34,822 nucleotides of DNA from Bacillota bacterium (lineage in GTDB: Bacteria > Bacillota > Clostridia > Peptostreptococcales > Acidaminobacteraceae), in the NCBI GenBank assembly GCA_030529225.1, contig JAUMXH010000017.1, positions 1-34,822 on the forward strand, given 5' to 3'. The notes below the pieces were generated by a model. That model had not been told where the DNA came from, made no database searches, and saw only the letters and a program-made list of their open reading frames with translations. The translations under genes were made by a program, and so were the position numbers. Positions 1 to 8,084 of the stretch are shown piece by piece. Numbering within the stretch: the first letter of the stretch is position 1; each line of letters begins with the position of its first letter.

Positions 1-29
1 GGCGAGCTTGATGCAACTGATATTGACCT

Positions 30-569
30 TTAAGCCGCTAAATTATTGTTTATCGCATTGTTCAACGCTATTTTGTCATCAAGAGCCCTTAATATATTTC
101 CAATTTTCCTTTGCTCTTCGATATGAGGCAACCCTATATCCAAATCAGCAAGCACATCGGTTTGTACTCTTTGGCGACCCGATGATCCTACCATAGATTT
201 AATTGCCGGATTACGAACAAATGGGCTGCAAATCAAATAATACAAATAATTAGCATCGCTAACACCTTCAATAGCGCGAAAAACAATGTATTCAGTTGAG
301 CCAAAACCAACTTCATCATCATCCAAAACAGAAACCTTTGAAATTTTCCCATTCTCCAAACAAGGCGTTATTCTTGCCATTATCGTGTCATCATTTCTAA
401 ATTTGGCTCCGCCTTTATACTCTTCCAAAATGAATTCCGGAATATCCCTACAAAACGGTTGCAATTTATCCATTGGTATTTTTTTGGCCGTGATACCTTT
501 ACCGATATTTTCTTTAGGATTGATATGAGCAATTTCGGATAGTTTTTTTATACACCAATTACACTTCAT
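30..569 (-). CDS. hsdS: Half-length type I restriction specificity subunit (HsdS)
   Basis: Specificity (DNA-recognition) subunit of a type I restriction-modification enzyme. The 179 residues hold one target recognition domain followed by the conserved helical region (IEEQRKIGNILRALDDKI, about residues 150-167), and the frame then stops at once (NNNLAA, TAA). Complete HsdS proteins have about 400 residues with two recognition domains separated by two such helical regions, so this is half a subunit. Its ATG overlaps the end of hsdM by 11 bases, the usual coupled arrangement. It could be a natural half-subunit that dimerises, a truncated allele, or one member of a shuffling hsdS set whose remainder lies to the left. 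The family call is firm; whether it is functional is not. Confidence 0.85.
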   Translation of the reverse strand: MKCNWCIKKLSEIAHINPKENIGKGITAKKIPMDKLQPFCRDIPEFILEEYKGGAKFRNDDTIMARITPCLENGKISKVSVLDDDEVGFGSTEYIVFRAIEGVSDANYLYYLICSPFVRNPAIKSMVGSSGRQRVQTDVLADLDIGLPHIEEQRKIGNILRALDDKIALNNAINNNLAA

Positions 570-2091
570 ACCCTATCGCCCCCAGTTTTTTGCGTATTTC
601 TTCCTCGAGTTCTTGCGATTTGGCAAATAAATCTTTAAGTTCTGAGGTCAGGCGCTTCATTTTATCATCGAAAGGTTCTCCGTCATCTTCCTGTTCCTCA
701 ATTCCTACATATCGACCGGGAGTTAAGATATAGTCTTGCTTCGCTATATCTTCTATGGTAGCAATGGCAGAAAATCCCTTTTTCTCTTCTAATTCTCCAT
801 TTTGGAAATCTTCAAATGTTTTTGCTAATAAATCAATATCTCCAAGACTTCCGTCTTCCTGCAAACCCTCTTTAAAATCCCTGTGCTTTCGATCCACCAT
901 GTAGCCCAGTTTACGCGCATCAATAAACAGGGTTTTTCCTTTTTGTTTTTTGTTTTTGGTTATGAACCACAATGTAACGGGGATGGTCACACTGTAGAAC
1001 AACTGAGTAGGTAAGGCAACAATGCCCTCGATTAAATCATCTTCGATTATCTTTTTTCTGATTTCTCCTTCTCCGGAAGTTTGAGACGAAAGTGCTCCAT
1101 TCGCGAGAACCAAGCCAATTTTCCCATTCGGTGACAAATGGTGAATCATGTGTTGAATCCAAGCATAGTTTGCATTGTTCGCAGGAGGAATCCCGTATTT
1201 CCAACGCACATCGTCTTTTAATTTGGTCGCACCCCAGTTAGATAGATTAAAAGGCGGATTCGCCATAATAAAGTCCGCCTTCAAAGTTTTATGCAGATCA
1301 TTAAAAAATGTGTCCGCGTGATACGACCCGAAATTTGCATCAATTCCGCGTATCGCCATGTTCATTTTAGCCATTTTCCAAGTGTCTGCGTTTGATTCCT
1401 GACCGTAGACAGAAATGTTTCCCCGTTTTCCTGTGTGCGCTTGAATAAATTTTACACTTTGAACAAACATTCCCCCTGAGCCCATACATGGGTCGTAGAC
1501 ACGGCAATTATCAAACGGCTTTAAAATTTCAACAATCGTCTTAACGATGCTCGAGGGAGTGTAAAATTCGCCACCCTTTGTTCCCTCATAGGCCGCAAAC
1601 TGCGCAATACAGTATTCGTAAGTCCTGCCCAATAAATCTTTACTTTCTTCGGTGCCGTCCATCTTCACTTCGTTCGTAAAAAGATCAACCACCTCACCTA
1701 AAACTCGTTTATCCAAATCAGGGCTTGCATAGTTTTTCGGCAACACATTCTTCAGCGTCGTGTTTTCTCTTTCTATCGCCCTCATAGCATCATCAATAAC
1801 GGTTCCGATTTCAGGGCTGTGCGCTGCCGATGCAATCTTGTTCCATCGCGCATCTTCCGGAACATAAAAGACATTTACCTCTGCATACGCATCTCTGTCA
1901 TCTTCAAAGCCGTCTCCCTCTTCCACAAGCTCTTGATAGCGCCTTTCAAACGCACTCGAGATGTAGCGAAGAAATATGAGCCCCACAATGACTTTTCGAT
2001 ATTCTGCGGCGGGAATGTGCCCCCAAAGAACACAGGCCGCGTCCCAAATTTGTTTTTCAAATCCGATTTTGATACTGTTTTTTTCCGACAT
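559..2091 (-). CDS. hsdM: Type I restriction-modification DNA methyltransferase (HsdM)
   Basis: N6-adenine methyltransferase subunit of a type I restriction-modification complex, acting with HsdS on a bipartite DNA site. The 510 residues show the HsdM N-terminal helical domain (about 8-140), the S-adenosylmethionine motif DPCMGSGG (about 200-207) and the catalytic NPPF (about 278-281), followed by the usual C-terminal coiled tail. Length is normal for the family. The start is supported by AGAGGA six bases upstream. That RBS overlaps the stop codon of the lipid kinase gene before it, so hsdM is probably read from that gene's transcript. No hsdR is visible; it may lie left of the window. Codon and base use is more AT-rich than the lipid kinase, as expected for a horizontally moved defence locus. 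Confidence 0.95.
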   Translation of the reverse strand: MSEKNSIKIGFEKQIWDAACVLWGHIPAAEYRKVIVGLIFLRYISSAFERRYQELVEEGDGFEDDRDAYAEVNVFYVPEDARWNKIASAAHSPEIGTVIDDAMRAIERENTTLKNVLPKNYASPDLDKRVLGEVVDLFTNEVKMDGTEESKDLLGRTYEYCIAQFAAYEGTKGGEFYTPSSIVKTIVEILKPFDNCRVYDPCMGSGGMFVQSVKFIQAHTGKRGNISVYGQESNADTWKMAKMNMAIRGIDANFGSYHADTFFNDLHKTLKADFIMANPPFNLSNWGATKLKDDVRWKYGIPPANNANYAWIQHMIHHLSPNGKIGLVLANGALSSQTSGEGEIRKKIIEDDLIEGIVALPTQLFYSVTIPVTLWFITKNKKQKGKTLFIDARKLGYMVDRKHRDFKEGLQEDGSLGDIDLLAKTFEDFQNGELEEKKGFSAIATIEDIAKQDYILTPGRYVGIEEQEDDGEPFDDKMKRLTSELKDLFAKSQELEEEIRKKLGAIGYEV

Positions 2092-2102
2092 TCTCTGTTC
2101 CT

Positions 2103-3005
2103 CTATTCATCCAAATTCCCGCAATAGACCTCGATGTGGGAAGGCAGGACGCTGACCGTGATCGGCAGCTCGTCACCCTTGTCTCCGTCCACATTGATGC
2201 TGAGGTGTTCCTCAGAATCCAGGAGGGTGACCCTTCCTTCCTTAAACGGTCTGTAGCCCAGGTTCTTTGTCGATTCCTCGACCCCGGTCAGGAGGGTCGG
2301 CACCGCCTTAATCGAGTCCAACATCCTCGAGTCTTTCAGATAGATGATGTGGAGGGACCCGTCGTCCACCGCCGCGCCCGGAAGGATTTTCTCGAAGCCG
2401 CCGATGGAGTTGGTCAATCCGATTATAATGGTGCTGCTCTCAATTTCCTCGCGCTGGCCGTCGATCTCGAGCAAAAACTTATAATACTGCATTTTTATGA
2501 TTTTTTTGAATGCCGATGCAAAGTATGCGAGCGCCCCCCACTGGGTCTTTTCTTTGGAATCCACGTCGTTGATCGCTTCCGGAATCACGCCGATTGCAAT
2601 GACATTCATAAAATATTTATCGTTGATCTTGCCGATGTCTATGGTTCTGCGTCTCTCAAAGTCCAGGTTCTCTATTGCCTTGTCCGGGTTGAGGGACATG
2701 CCGAGGGCCCTCGCCAGGTCGTTGACCGTTCCGAGCGGGAAGAAACCGAAGCGCGCGCGGTTTTCCTGCTCCGCAAGCCCGCTGATCGTCTCGCTTACCG
2801 TCCCGTCACCACCCATCGCAAAGACGCTGTGCACGCCCTCCGCGCAGGCCTCCTTGGCAAATTTGGTGGCGTCTCCGGCTCCTTCGGTGTACTTGACCTC
2901 CACTTCCTCAAAGAATTCCTCGAGTTTCGCCTTCGCCTTCTCCTCATACTGTTTCGCTTTCTCTCCCCCCGAGCTCGGGTTGATAATCAATAAAGCCTTC
3001 TTCAT
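2103..3005 (-). CDS. Diacylglycerol kinase-type lipid kinase (YegS/DgkB family)
   Basis: Probable cytoplasmic lipid kinase that phosphorylates diacylglycerol or a related lipid for phospholipid recycling. The 300 residues carry the family motifs in order: NPSSGG (9-14), GGDGT (65-69) and PLGTVNDLAR (90-99), then the beta-rich C-terminal half. Length is typical. The ATG at 3005 has only a weak GGGGGA about 11 bases upstream. The gene ends 11 bases before hsdM. A possible -10 (GATAAA) lies near 3130 on the minus strand. Substrate is not shown by the sequence: DgkB, YegS and BmrU members look alike, so no symbol is given. Confidence 0.9.
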   Translation of the reverse strand: MKKALLIINPSSGGEKAKQYEEKAKAKLEEFFEEVEVKYTEGAGDATKFAKEACAEGVHSVFAMGGDGTVSETISGLAEQENRARFGFFPLGTVNDLARALGMSLNPDKAIENLDFERRRTIDIGKINDKYFMNVIAIGVIPEAINDVDSKEKTQWGALAYFASAFKKIIKMQYYKFLLEIDGQREEIESSTIIIGLTNSIGGFEKILPGAAVDDGSLHIIYLKDSRMLDSIKAVPTLLTGVEESTKNLGYRPFKEGRVTLLDSEEHLSINVDGDKGDELPITVSVLPSHIEVYCGNLDE

Positions 3006-3176
3006 AAAAATCGCAATCCCCCATTTAACAAGTAGTACGAATGTCCCTGTTTTGTTTTTCCGTCAGCCGCCCTTTTTCTTGCAGTTTTTCCCGCTCGTTT
3101 CACAAGGACGGCCCTTTCCAAAAAAAGATTTTATCACAGTTTTCGCTATTTTTAAATATGAGATTTGCGCAGCCTC

Positions 3177-3833
3177 CTATCTTCTCTCTTTGGCAGGCCT
3201 TCTTCCCCGTTTTTTATAATCCTTGTCGATGCGCTCCTTCCAAGCCGCCTTGAGCTCCTTGTCCTGCCTCACCTGCAGAATCGCCTCGCCCACCACTTCG
3301 TAGTTGAGCTGCAAACCTTCCTCGTCACAGTGAAAATTTACCGCTCTTGACGCGTCGATTCCGAATCGCTTCGCCTCTGCCGCAGCGTCGATGTTCGCGC
3401 CGAGGAACAAAAACTCCCACCCGTACCTTTCCTTCTGATGGGCAATCATCTTGCTGACCCTGTCGTAGCTGTATCTTGCGCTCGCATTTTCCATCCCGTC
3501 GGTGATGATGACAAACAAGGTCTTTTTGGGAACGTCCTTTTTGCGCGCGTACTTGTGAATCATCCCGATGTGGTGAATCGCTCCTCCCACCGCATCCAGC
3601 AGCGCCGTGCAACCGCCCACCCAATAGTCTTTCTCGGTCATTTTTTCAACCCTGTGAAGGGGAATCCTGTCGTGAATCACCGCCGTTTTATCGTTGAAGA
3701 GCACCGTTGAGACCAGCGCCTTCCCCGCTTCCTTCTTTTGCTTTTCAATCATCGAGTTGAATCCGCCGATGCTGTCCTTCTGCAAGCCGTCCATAGACCC
3801 GCTTCGATCCAAAATAAATACCAATTCCGTCAT
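3177..3833 (-). CDS. von Willebrand factor A domain protein
   Basis: A 218-residue soluble protein that is essentially one VWA domain, a metal-dependent protein-binding fold. The MIDAS residues are complete: DRSGS (D9, S11, S13), T76 in GCTALLDA and D112 in ITDGMEN. A short, very basic tail (KKRGRRPAKERR) follows. The start at 3833 is chosen because AAAAGGAGGA sits seven bases upstream; a longer frame exists to 3923 but has no RBS. There is no signal peptide, so it acts in the cytoplasm. It lies 91 bases downstream of the macro-domain gene on the same strand, with a weak TATACT box near 3877-3882 between them. Partner and function are unknown; the neighbourhood recalls VWA/macro stress loci, which is inference. 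Confidence 0.85.
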   Translation of the reverse strand: MTELVFILDRSGSMDGLQKDSIGGFNSMIEKQKKEAGKALVSTVLFNDKTAVIHDRIPLHRVEKMTEKDYWVGGCTALLDAVGGAIHHIGMIHKYARKKDVPKKTLFVIITDGMENASARYSYDRVSKMIAHQKERYGWEFLFLGANIDAAAEAKRFGIDASRAVNFHCDEEGLQLNYEVVGEAILQVRQDKELKAAWKERIDKDYKKRGRRPAKERR

Positions 3834-3924
3834 TTGATCTTCCTCCTTTTTTCTTTCGCTCTTGCTGTTGTAAGTGAAGTATAGCGGAAAAAAAGAAGGA
3901 AGGGGTCGCTTGAGAGGCGACATT

Positions 3925-5015
3925 TTACGCGCCGATCAAAGGCTGGTCGAAGGCGAAGAGCACCTCGTTGATTTCAAAGATATTGTAATTGCCCTGCAGG
4001 ATAAAATACTCGATGATGATATCGAACTTACTGCTGTGAGAGAGGGCGTAGCCGGCGCGCGCAATGAAGTCCTCGGTCTCTTCAAGGTTCAGTTCCAGTG
4101 CGATTGCGAAGGCGAGGGCCGTGCTCTTGGAAGGCTTGTAATGCAGATTGTTGCGGATTTTGGAAAAGAGTTTTCTGTCCACGTTCGCCTTTTTGTAAAT
4201 CTCCGAGTCCTTCTTGCCGGTGCGATCGATTAGGCGGAGCAGGGTTTCGGAAAAGCCGGCGTCCAGGCTTTGGAGGATCGACTCCAGGCTGTCTGCCGAC
4301 GTAGAACTTGCGGGCTCCTCATCTACAGATTCCAGGCTCGCAACTTCTTGGTACAGGAGCGCCTCTTCTCTTTGTAGAGATACAAAACGGACGGATTTGA
4401 GGGTTTCGTCTGTGACTTCTTTGCCACCGAGTTCCGACTCGGGCGACGCTCCCCTGTATGGGGTGCCGTACTCCTCCGCCATCACCTCATCCACAAAGGT
4501 TTCATCAATGTAGGCCGAAACCGAGTGAAAGAGTTTTTCGGAAAGCCGGAAGGCCTGCCTGTTAAAGACCGCCAGATAAATGTGCAGGTCGCTGTCCATC
4601 AAAAAAGTGCTGAATTCACGAATCGCAATCTGCAGGGCGATGCTCTCCGGAAATCCGCGGTTTCCCGCCGAAAGAAGCGGAAAGGCCACCGACTCGCAGC
4701 CGCTTTTTTCCGCCAGTTCCAGGGTATTTCTGTACGAAGCGGCAAGGAGCTCCTCCTCGCCGCCCCCTCCCCCGTCCAGGTCGGAGCGAGCACGTGGATG
4801 ACGTGCTTTGCCTCAAGCCCAAAGCCCGGCGTCAGAAAGGCCTGCCCCGGCTTCATCCGACCCGCCTTTTTTCGGGCCTCCAACAACTTGGGACCCGCCT
4901 TCCTGTGAACCTGCGCATCCACGCCCGAGCCGATTCCCGGCTCGACGCTCGTCGTATTCACAATCGCATCGACCTGCATCTCGGTGATGTCGTTTCGCAC
5001 GATTTCAAACGGCAT
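3925..5015 (-). pseudogene. Macro-domain protein with C-terminal regulatory-type domain, frameshifted
   Basis: Macro domains bind or hydrolyse ADP-ribose. The first part runs from an ATG at 5015, with GGGGAGG five bases upstream, through DITEMQVDAIVN, GIGSGVD and HVLAPTW. It then leaves frame in the tract CCCCCTCCCCC (4763-4773, plus strand). The rest continues in another frame: EEELLAASYRNTLELAEK, VAFPLLSAGNRGFP, and a C-terminal part (about the last 105 residues) seen in Clostridia beside macro domains, with a helix-turn-helix-like stretch DSEIYKKANVDRKLFSKIR. Adding one base restores a single 363-residue frame, and both halves look under selection. It could be a true mutation, a length-variable switch, or a sequencing error in the homopolymer. 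It precedes the VWA gene and lies 38 bases after DUF2130. Confidence 0.85.
4763..4773. repeat. G5-A-G5 tract at the macro-gene frameshift
   Basis: Two runs of five C (plus strand) separated by one T, that is GGGGGAGGGGG in the coding sense. The reading frame of the macro-domain gene is lost exactly here. One extra G would give TWTGGGGGEEELL, a glycine-rich turn before the next helix, and restore the full protein. Such tracts are prone to slippage in replication and to sequencing error. Confidence 0.75.
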
Positions 5016-5053
5016 ATTGTCCTCCCCTTGCAAGAAGTCTCGCTCTTACGCGC

Positions 5054-6277
5054 TCACTCTTCCTTATTCTCGAACATCTCCCTGACCGAGGGTGCGTTTT
5101 TGGTCAGCTTTTTGATGCTGAGCTCGCTTGCCTTGTCGTTGGCGAGTCTGAGGTTTCTGTCCGAGGAGAGCAGATTCTCCTTCATCTTCTGTAACGAAGC
5201 GATCGCCTTGTCGATGTCCTTGATCGCATCCTCGAACTTCCTCGAAGCGAGCTCGTAGTTGCGGGCAAATCCTTTCTTGAAGTCATCCAGATTCTCTTCA
5301 AAGTTGATGATATCGAGCTGCTGATTTTTGACAATTTGAAGCTCCCTCTGATACTTGAGCGAGTTCAAAGCTGCATTGCGAAGCAGGCTGATAATCGGAA
5401 TGAAAAACTGCGGACGAACCACATACATTTTCGGATACTTGTACGAGACATCGACAATGCCGTTGTTGTAAAGTTCGTTGTCAATTTCGAGCATCGAAAC
5501 CAGCACCGCATACTCACAGTTCTTCTCCCTCCTGTCCTTGTCAAGCTTTTCAAAGAAATCCTCGTTCTTGTGCTTGGTTCGGGTGGTGTCCATCTCGTTC
5601 TTCATCTCAAACATAATCGAGATGAACTCGGTTCCGTCCTCGTCGGACTCGCGAAAAATAAAGTCGCCCTTGCTTCCCCCCTTGGCGTCGTTGTCCTTCT
5701 CAAAGTAGGCGCTCGGAAAGGCGCTCGCACGAATCGAGTTGAACTGAACCGAACAATGTTGTTCCAAGCTCTCCCCAATCATCTTGGTGGACTGGCGCGC
5801 CTTGAAATCCTTGTACTGCTCAATCTGCTCGTCCTTGAGTTTGAGCCGAACCTCGTACTGCTCCTTCAGGTTCTTTTCCTTTAGTTGAAGCTCGGTGTCC
5901 TTGGTGCTCAGCTGCGCTTTCAGTTCGCTCATCTCCATGAGGAGCCCCGCCACTTCCTTTTCCTTTGACTGTACCGCCTCGCTCACCGCGAGCTTGCGCT
6001 CCGTCTCAGTTCCGGCGAGCAGGGATTTTAGAACCTCAATCTCTCTTTCTCTTTCGCCAAGTTTCTCGTTCATCTGCGCGAGGGTCTCGCCGTGTTGCTT
6101 CTCCTGCTCCATCTTCGCGATGGTCAAATCGCTGTCCTTCTTCTGCTCAAAGTCCTTCTTTAAGCGGTCCAACTCCTTTTCAAACTCCTTGTCGCGCACC
6201 TGTTTCAGAATCTGCGTGTAGCCGCTCTCATCGACCTGAAACACCTGCGCACAATTCGGGCACTTGATTTCCTGCAT
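5054..6277 (-). CDS. DUF2130 domain protein with zinc-binding knuckle and coiled coil
   Basis: A 407-residue protein of the DUF2130 family. It begins with a CPNC knuckle (C6, C9), then has a long charged coiled coil (about 25-165), then the DUF2130 core with FIFRESDEDGTEFISIMFEMKNE and LDKDRREKNCEYAVLV, a pattern that resembles nuclease-fold (PD-(D/E)xK) proteins, and a final coiled region. The start at 6277 is taken because AGAGGGAAG lies just upstream; the frame is open further up (to 6352) without an RBS. No signal peptide or membrane helix. It is followed after 38 bases by the macro-domain gene, so the two probably share a transcript. Molecular function of the family is not established. 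Confidence 0.9.
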   Translation of the reverse strand: MQEIKCPNCAQVFQVDESGYTQILKQVRDKEFEKELDRLKKDFEQKKDSDLTIAKMEQEKQHGETLAQMNEKLGEREREIEVLKSLLAGTETERKLAVSEAVQSKEKEVAGLLMEMSELKAQLSTKDTELQLKEKNLKEQYEVRLKLKDEQIEQYKDFKARQSTKMIGESLEQHCSVQFNSIRASAFPSAYFEKDNDAKGGSKGDFIFRESDEDGTEFISIMFEMKNEMDTTRTKHKNEDFFEKLDKDRREKNCEYAVLVSMLEIDNELYNNGIVDVSYKYPKMYVVRPQFFIPIISLLRNAALNSLKYQRELQIVKNQQLDIINFEENLDDFKKGFARNYELASRKFEDAIKDIDKAIASLQKMKENLLSSDRNLRLANDKASELSIKKLTKNAPSVREMFENKEE

Positions 6278-6361
6278 AACACTTCCCTCTTCTCTTTCCA
6301 ATCGTTCCCATTTTCGCTTTTTTGCCGTCTCCGGCTTTCGCAATCCGTCCAATCCCCTTAG

Positions 6362-6856
6362 CTAAAACTCCTTCTCCAAGTCAATCTCCATTTTTCGATA
6401 GATCCACTCTTCCCCCAGTATCTGACAGCGCTCTCCCGCATCCTGAGGGACATCTCGGAATCCGACCGCCTGATAGCAGGCCCGGGCGTTATCGTTGTTG
6501 TCAAAGACACCTAAGCTCAGTTTTTTTGCACCGAAGACCTCTTTGGCGTAACGCAAGCCCTCTCTGAGAAGCGCCTTTCCATAGCCTCTTCCCCTCTTTT
6601 CAGGGTCAATCAGGATATATCCGATTCGCATCTCCCCCTTTTCGAGGTCAATCTGCCTGAGCGTAAAAAAGCCCACCGGCTCGGAATCGTCAAAGATTAG
6701 ACTCGGGAAGAGTTCCCTCACCTTGCTGAAGTTCTCCTTACTCAAAGGATAGTTTCCAAGCGTTCCCGCCGTCCACTTATAAAAAGTCAGCTCATCCTTG
6801 CACCAGGTCAGAATTTCCTCGGCATAGCGATCGTCATAGTCTCTGCGTTCTATCAT
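6362..6856 (-). CDS. GNAT family N-acetyltransferase
   Basis: A 164-residue acetyltransferase of the GNAT fold, using acetyl-CoA on an unknown amine. The acetyl-CoA loop RGRGYGKALL (about 88-97) is intact, preceded by the beta strands GFFTLRQID and MRIGYILID and followed by LSLGVFDNNDNARACYQAVGF, the typical C-terminal motif. I chose the ATG at 6856 because AGGGGG lies six bases before it; an ATG at 6862 abuts that RBS, and the longer frame to 6949 has none. It ends 84 bases before the DUF2130 start and may be cotranscribed. Substrate cannot be told; small-molecule or ribosomal-protein acetylation are both possible. Confidence 0.9.
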   Translation of the reverse strand: MIERRDYDDRYAEEILTWCKDELTFYKWTAGTLGNYPLSKENFSKVRELFPSLIFDDSEPVGFFTLRQIDLEKGEMRIGYILIDPEKRGRGYGKALLREGLRYAKEVFGAKKLSLGVFDNNDNARACYQAVGFRDVPQDAGERCQILGEEWIYRKMEIDLEKEF

Positions 6857-6889
6857 CCTCATCCCCCTATCGTATCCAAAGCTTCTTCT

Positions 6890-6898
6890 ATTATAGCA
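6890..6898 (-). promoter_or_regulatory. Extended -10 promoter for the GNAT gene
   Basis: On the minus strand the bases read TGCTATAAT, a perfect extended -10, about 35 bases upstream of the GNAT start. The -35 (TTTTGT at 17-base spacing) is weak, as usual with extended -10 boxes. It likely also drives DUF2130, macro and VWA genes downstream. Confidence 0.55.
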
Positions 6899-7050
6899 GA
6901 ACGATGCGCTGAACAAAAGAAATCCGATTGGAGAAAAAGGCCTTACCAAAAATGGGGAACAATAGCGGGACGCAGCTGCCCGACTTCTTTCCGGCGAGCC
7001 CGGCGCAATTCAAAAAAGAAATAAAATGCCAAATATTTTTGAAATAAAAC

Positions 7051-7079
7051 TTGACAGGAACACTTATTATCTATATAAT
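7051..7079 (+). promoter_or_regulatory. Consensus sigma-A promoter of the NrtR-SPFH-NADK-like operon
   Basis: TTGACA at 7051-7056 and TATAAT at 7074-7079 with exactly 17 bases between, both perfect consensus. A promoter this strong normally needs a repressor, and a dyad overlaps its -10 (see next entry). The first gene downstream is a regulator of NrtR type starting at 7182. Confidence 0.85.
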
Positions 7080-7101
7080 AATAACAAATAGATATTATTA
7101 T
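7068..7101. promoter_or_regulatory. Candidate operator dyad over the -10 box
   Basis: ATAATAATA (7075-7083) and TATTATTAT (7093-7101) are perfect 9-base inverted repeats with 9 bases between. A second overlapping dyad is TATCTA (7068-7073) and TAGATA (7089-7094). They cover the -10 and the likely transcription start, the right place for a repressor. The NrtR-type protein encoded next is the natural candidate; this is inference, and A/T-rich dyads arise easily by chance. Confidence 0.5.
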
Positions 7102-7181
7102 TTTGATACTATGTAGAAAGAGACGAAGATACACAGATTTTTACACAAGCAGAGTGACAGGACTTGGGAAGGGAGGACAGC

Positions 7182-8066
7182 TTGAAGGAAGACACAAAGC
7201 AAACGGCGGAGCAGGCATTTTTGGAGGCCTACCGGGCAGATGAGTTTGAGAGACCTTCGGTCAGCGTGGATGTGGTCGCCTTCACGGTCAGGGATGACGA
7301 GGCGGAAAACTACCGCAAGAACGCGGAGAAAAAGCTCGAAGTTCTGCTGATGAAGCGCACGGACTTTCCGTTTAAAGACAGGTGGGCACTGCCCGGCGGC
7401 TTTATCGGAATCGACGAGGACATGGAAGAGGCGGCACAGAGGGTATTGAAAAGCAAGACCGACCTCAGCAAGGCCTACTTGGAACAACTCTACACCTGGG
7501 GCGCGGTGGACAGAGACCCGAGACACAGAATTTTCAGCATCTCCTACCTGACCCTGCTGCGCGAGGCCAACCTCAAGGAACAGAGCCGCAATAAGAACTA
7601 CGAATGGTTTGCACTCAATATGAAGACCTTGCGCGAGGAGTGGGAGGAGTCCGAAAAAGGCTACCGCCTGACCCGCATCGAGGAGATCCGCTTGGAGTCG
7701 GAGAAGGAAAGCTTCACCGTACAAATCAAATGGAACAGGACCCTGCAGAACGGCGTCATCGAGCAGGTCTGTGAGATTCTCGAGAATGAGAGCCTGGCCT
7801 TTGACCACGCAAAGATTATCGCCTACGCACTTCGAAGGCTTCGGGAAAAAATTGAGTACAGCCCCCTCGCCTTCTCCCTGATGCCGGAGCGCTTCACCCT
7901 GACCCAGCTTCAGCAGGTCTACGAGCGTATCCTCGGGCGGGAGCTCCTCAAGGCGAACTTTAGAAGAAAGATTGCACCGATGGTCATCGAGACCGACGAT
8001 TACAAGAAGGACAGCGGTCACAGGCCGTCCAGACTGTACCGATTCAACACCCGCTTTACCGAATAG
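7182..8066 (+). CDS. NrtR-type regulator: Nudix domain plus winged helix
   Basis: A 294-residue protein with a Nudix domain (about 28-165) and a C-terminal winged helix (about 205-285: ALRRLREKIEYSPLAFSLMP, FTLTQLQQVYERIL, NFRRKI, SRLYRF). This is the layout of NrtR, the Nudix-related repressor of NAD metabolism genes that senses ADP-ribose. The Nudix box keeps its glycine, the first glutamate (E79) and R87, but the catalytic EE pair is replaced by S91 and K92, so it should bind and not hydrolyse its ligand, as in known NrtR proteins. A TTG at 7182 is chosen because GGGAGG ends five bases upstream. It heads an operon with an SPFH protein and an NAD-kinase homologue and probably represses itself through the dyad at 7068-7101. 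Which NAD-related genes it controls elsewhere is unknown. Confidence 0.85.
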   Translation: MKEDTKQTAEQAFLEAYRADEFERPSVSVDVVAFTVRDDEAENYRKNAEKKLEVLLMKRTDFPFKDRWALPGGFIGIDEDMEEAAQRVLKSKTDLSKAYLEQLYTWGAVDRDPRHRIFSISYLTLLREANLKEQSRNKNYEWFALNMKTLREEWEESEKGYRLTRIEEIRLESEKESFTVQIKWNRTLQNGVIEQVCEILENESLAFDHAKIIAYALRRLREKIEYSPLAFSLMPERFTLTQLQQVYERILGRELLKANFRRKIAPMVIETDDYKKDSGHRPSRLYRFNTRFTE

Positions 8067-8084
8067 GAGAGAAAGGAGAACACG

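Noticed and set aside
2136..2993. Long open frame antisense to the lipid kinase gene
   Set aside because: Shadow of a GC-rich coding gene: no RBS, no recognisable protein, and the opposite frame has full family motifs. Similar long antisense frames at 7098-8021, 10257-11162, 22228-22989 and 28510-29673 are rejected for the same reason.
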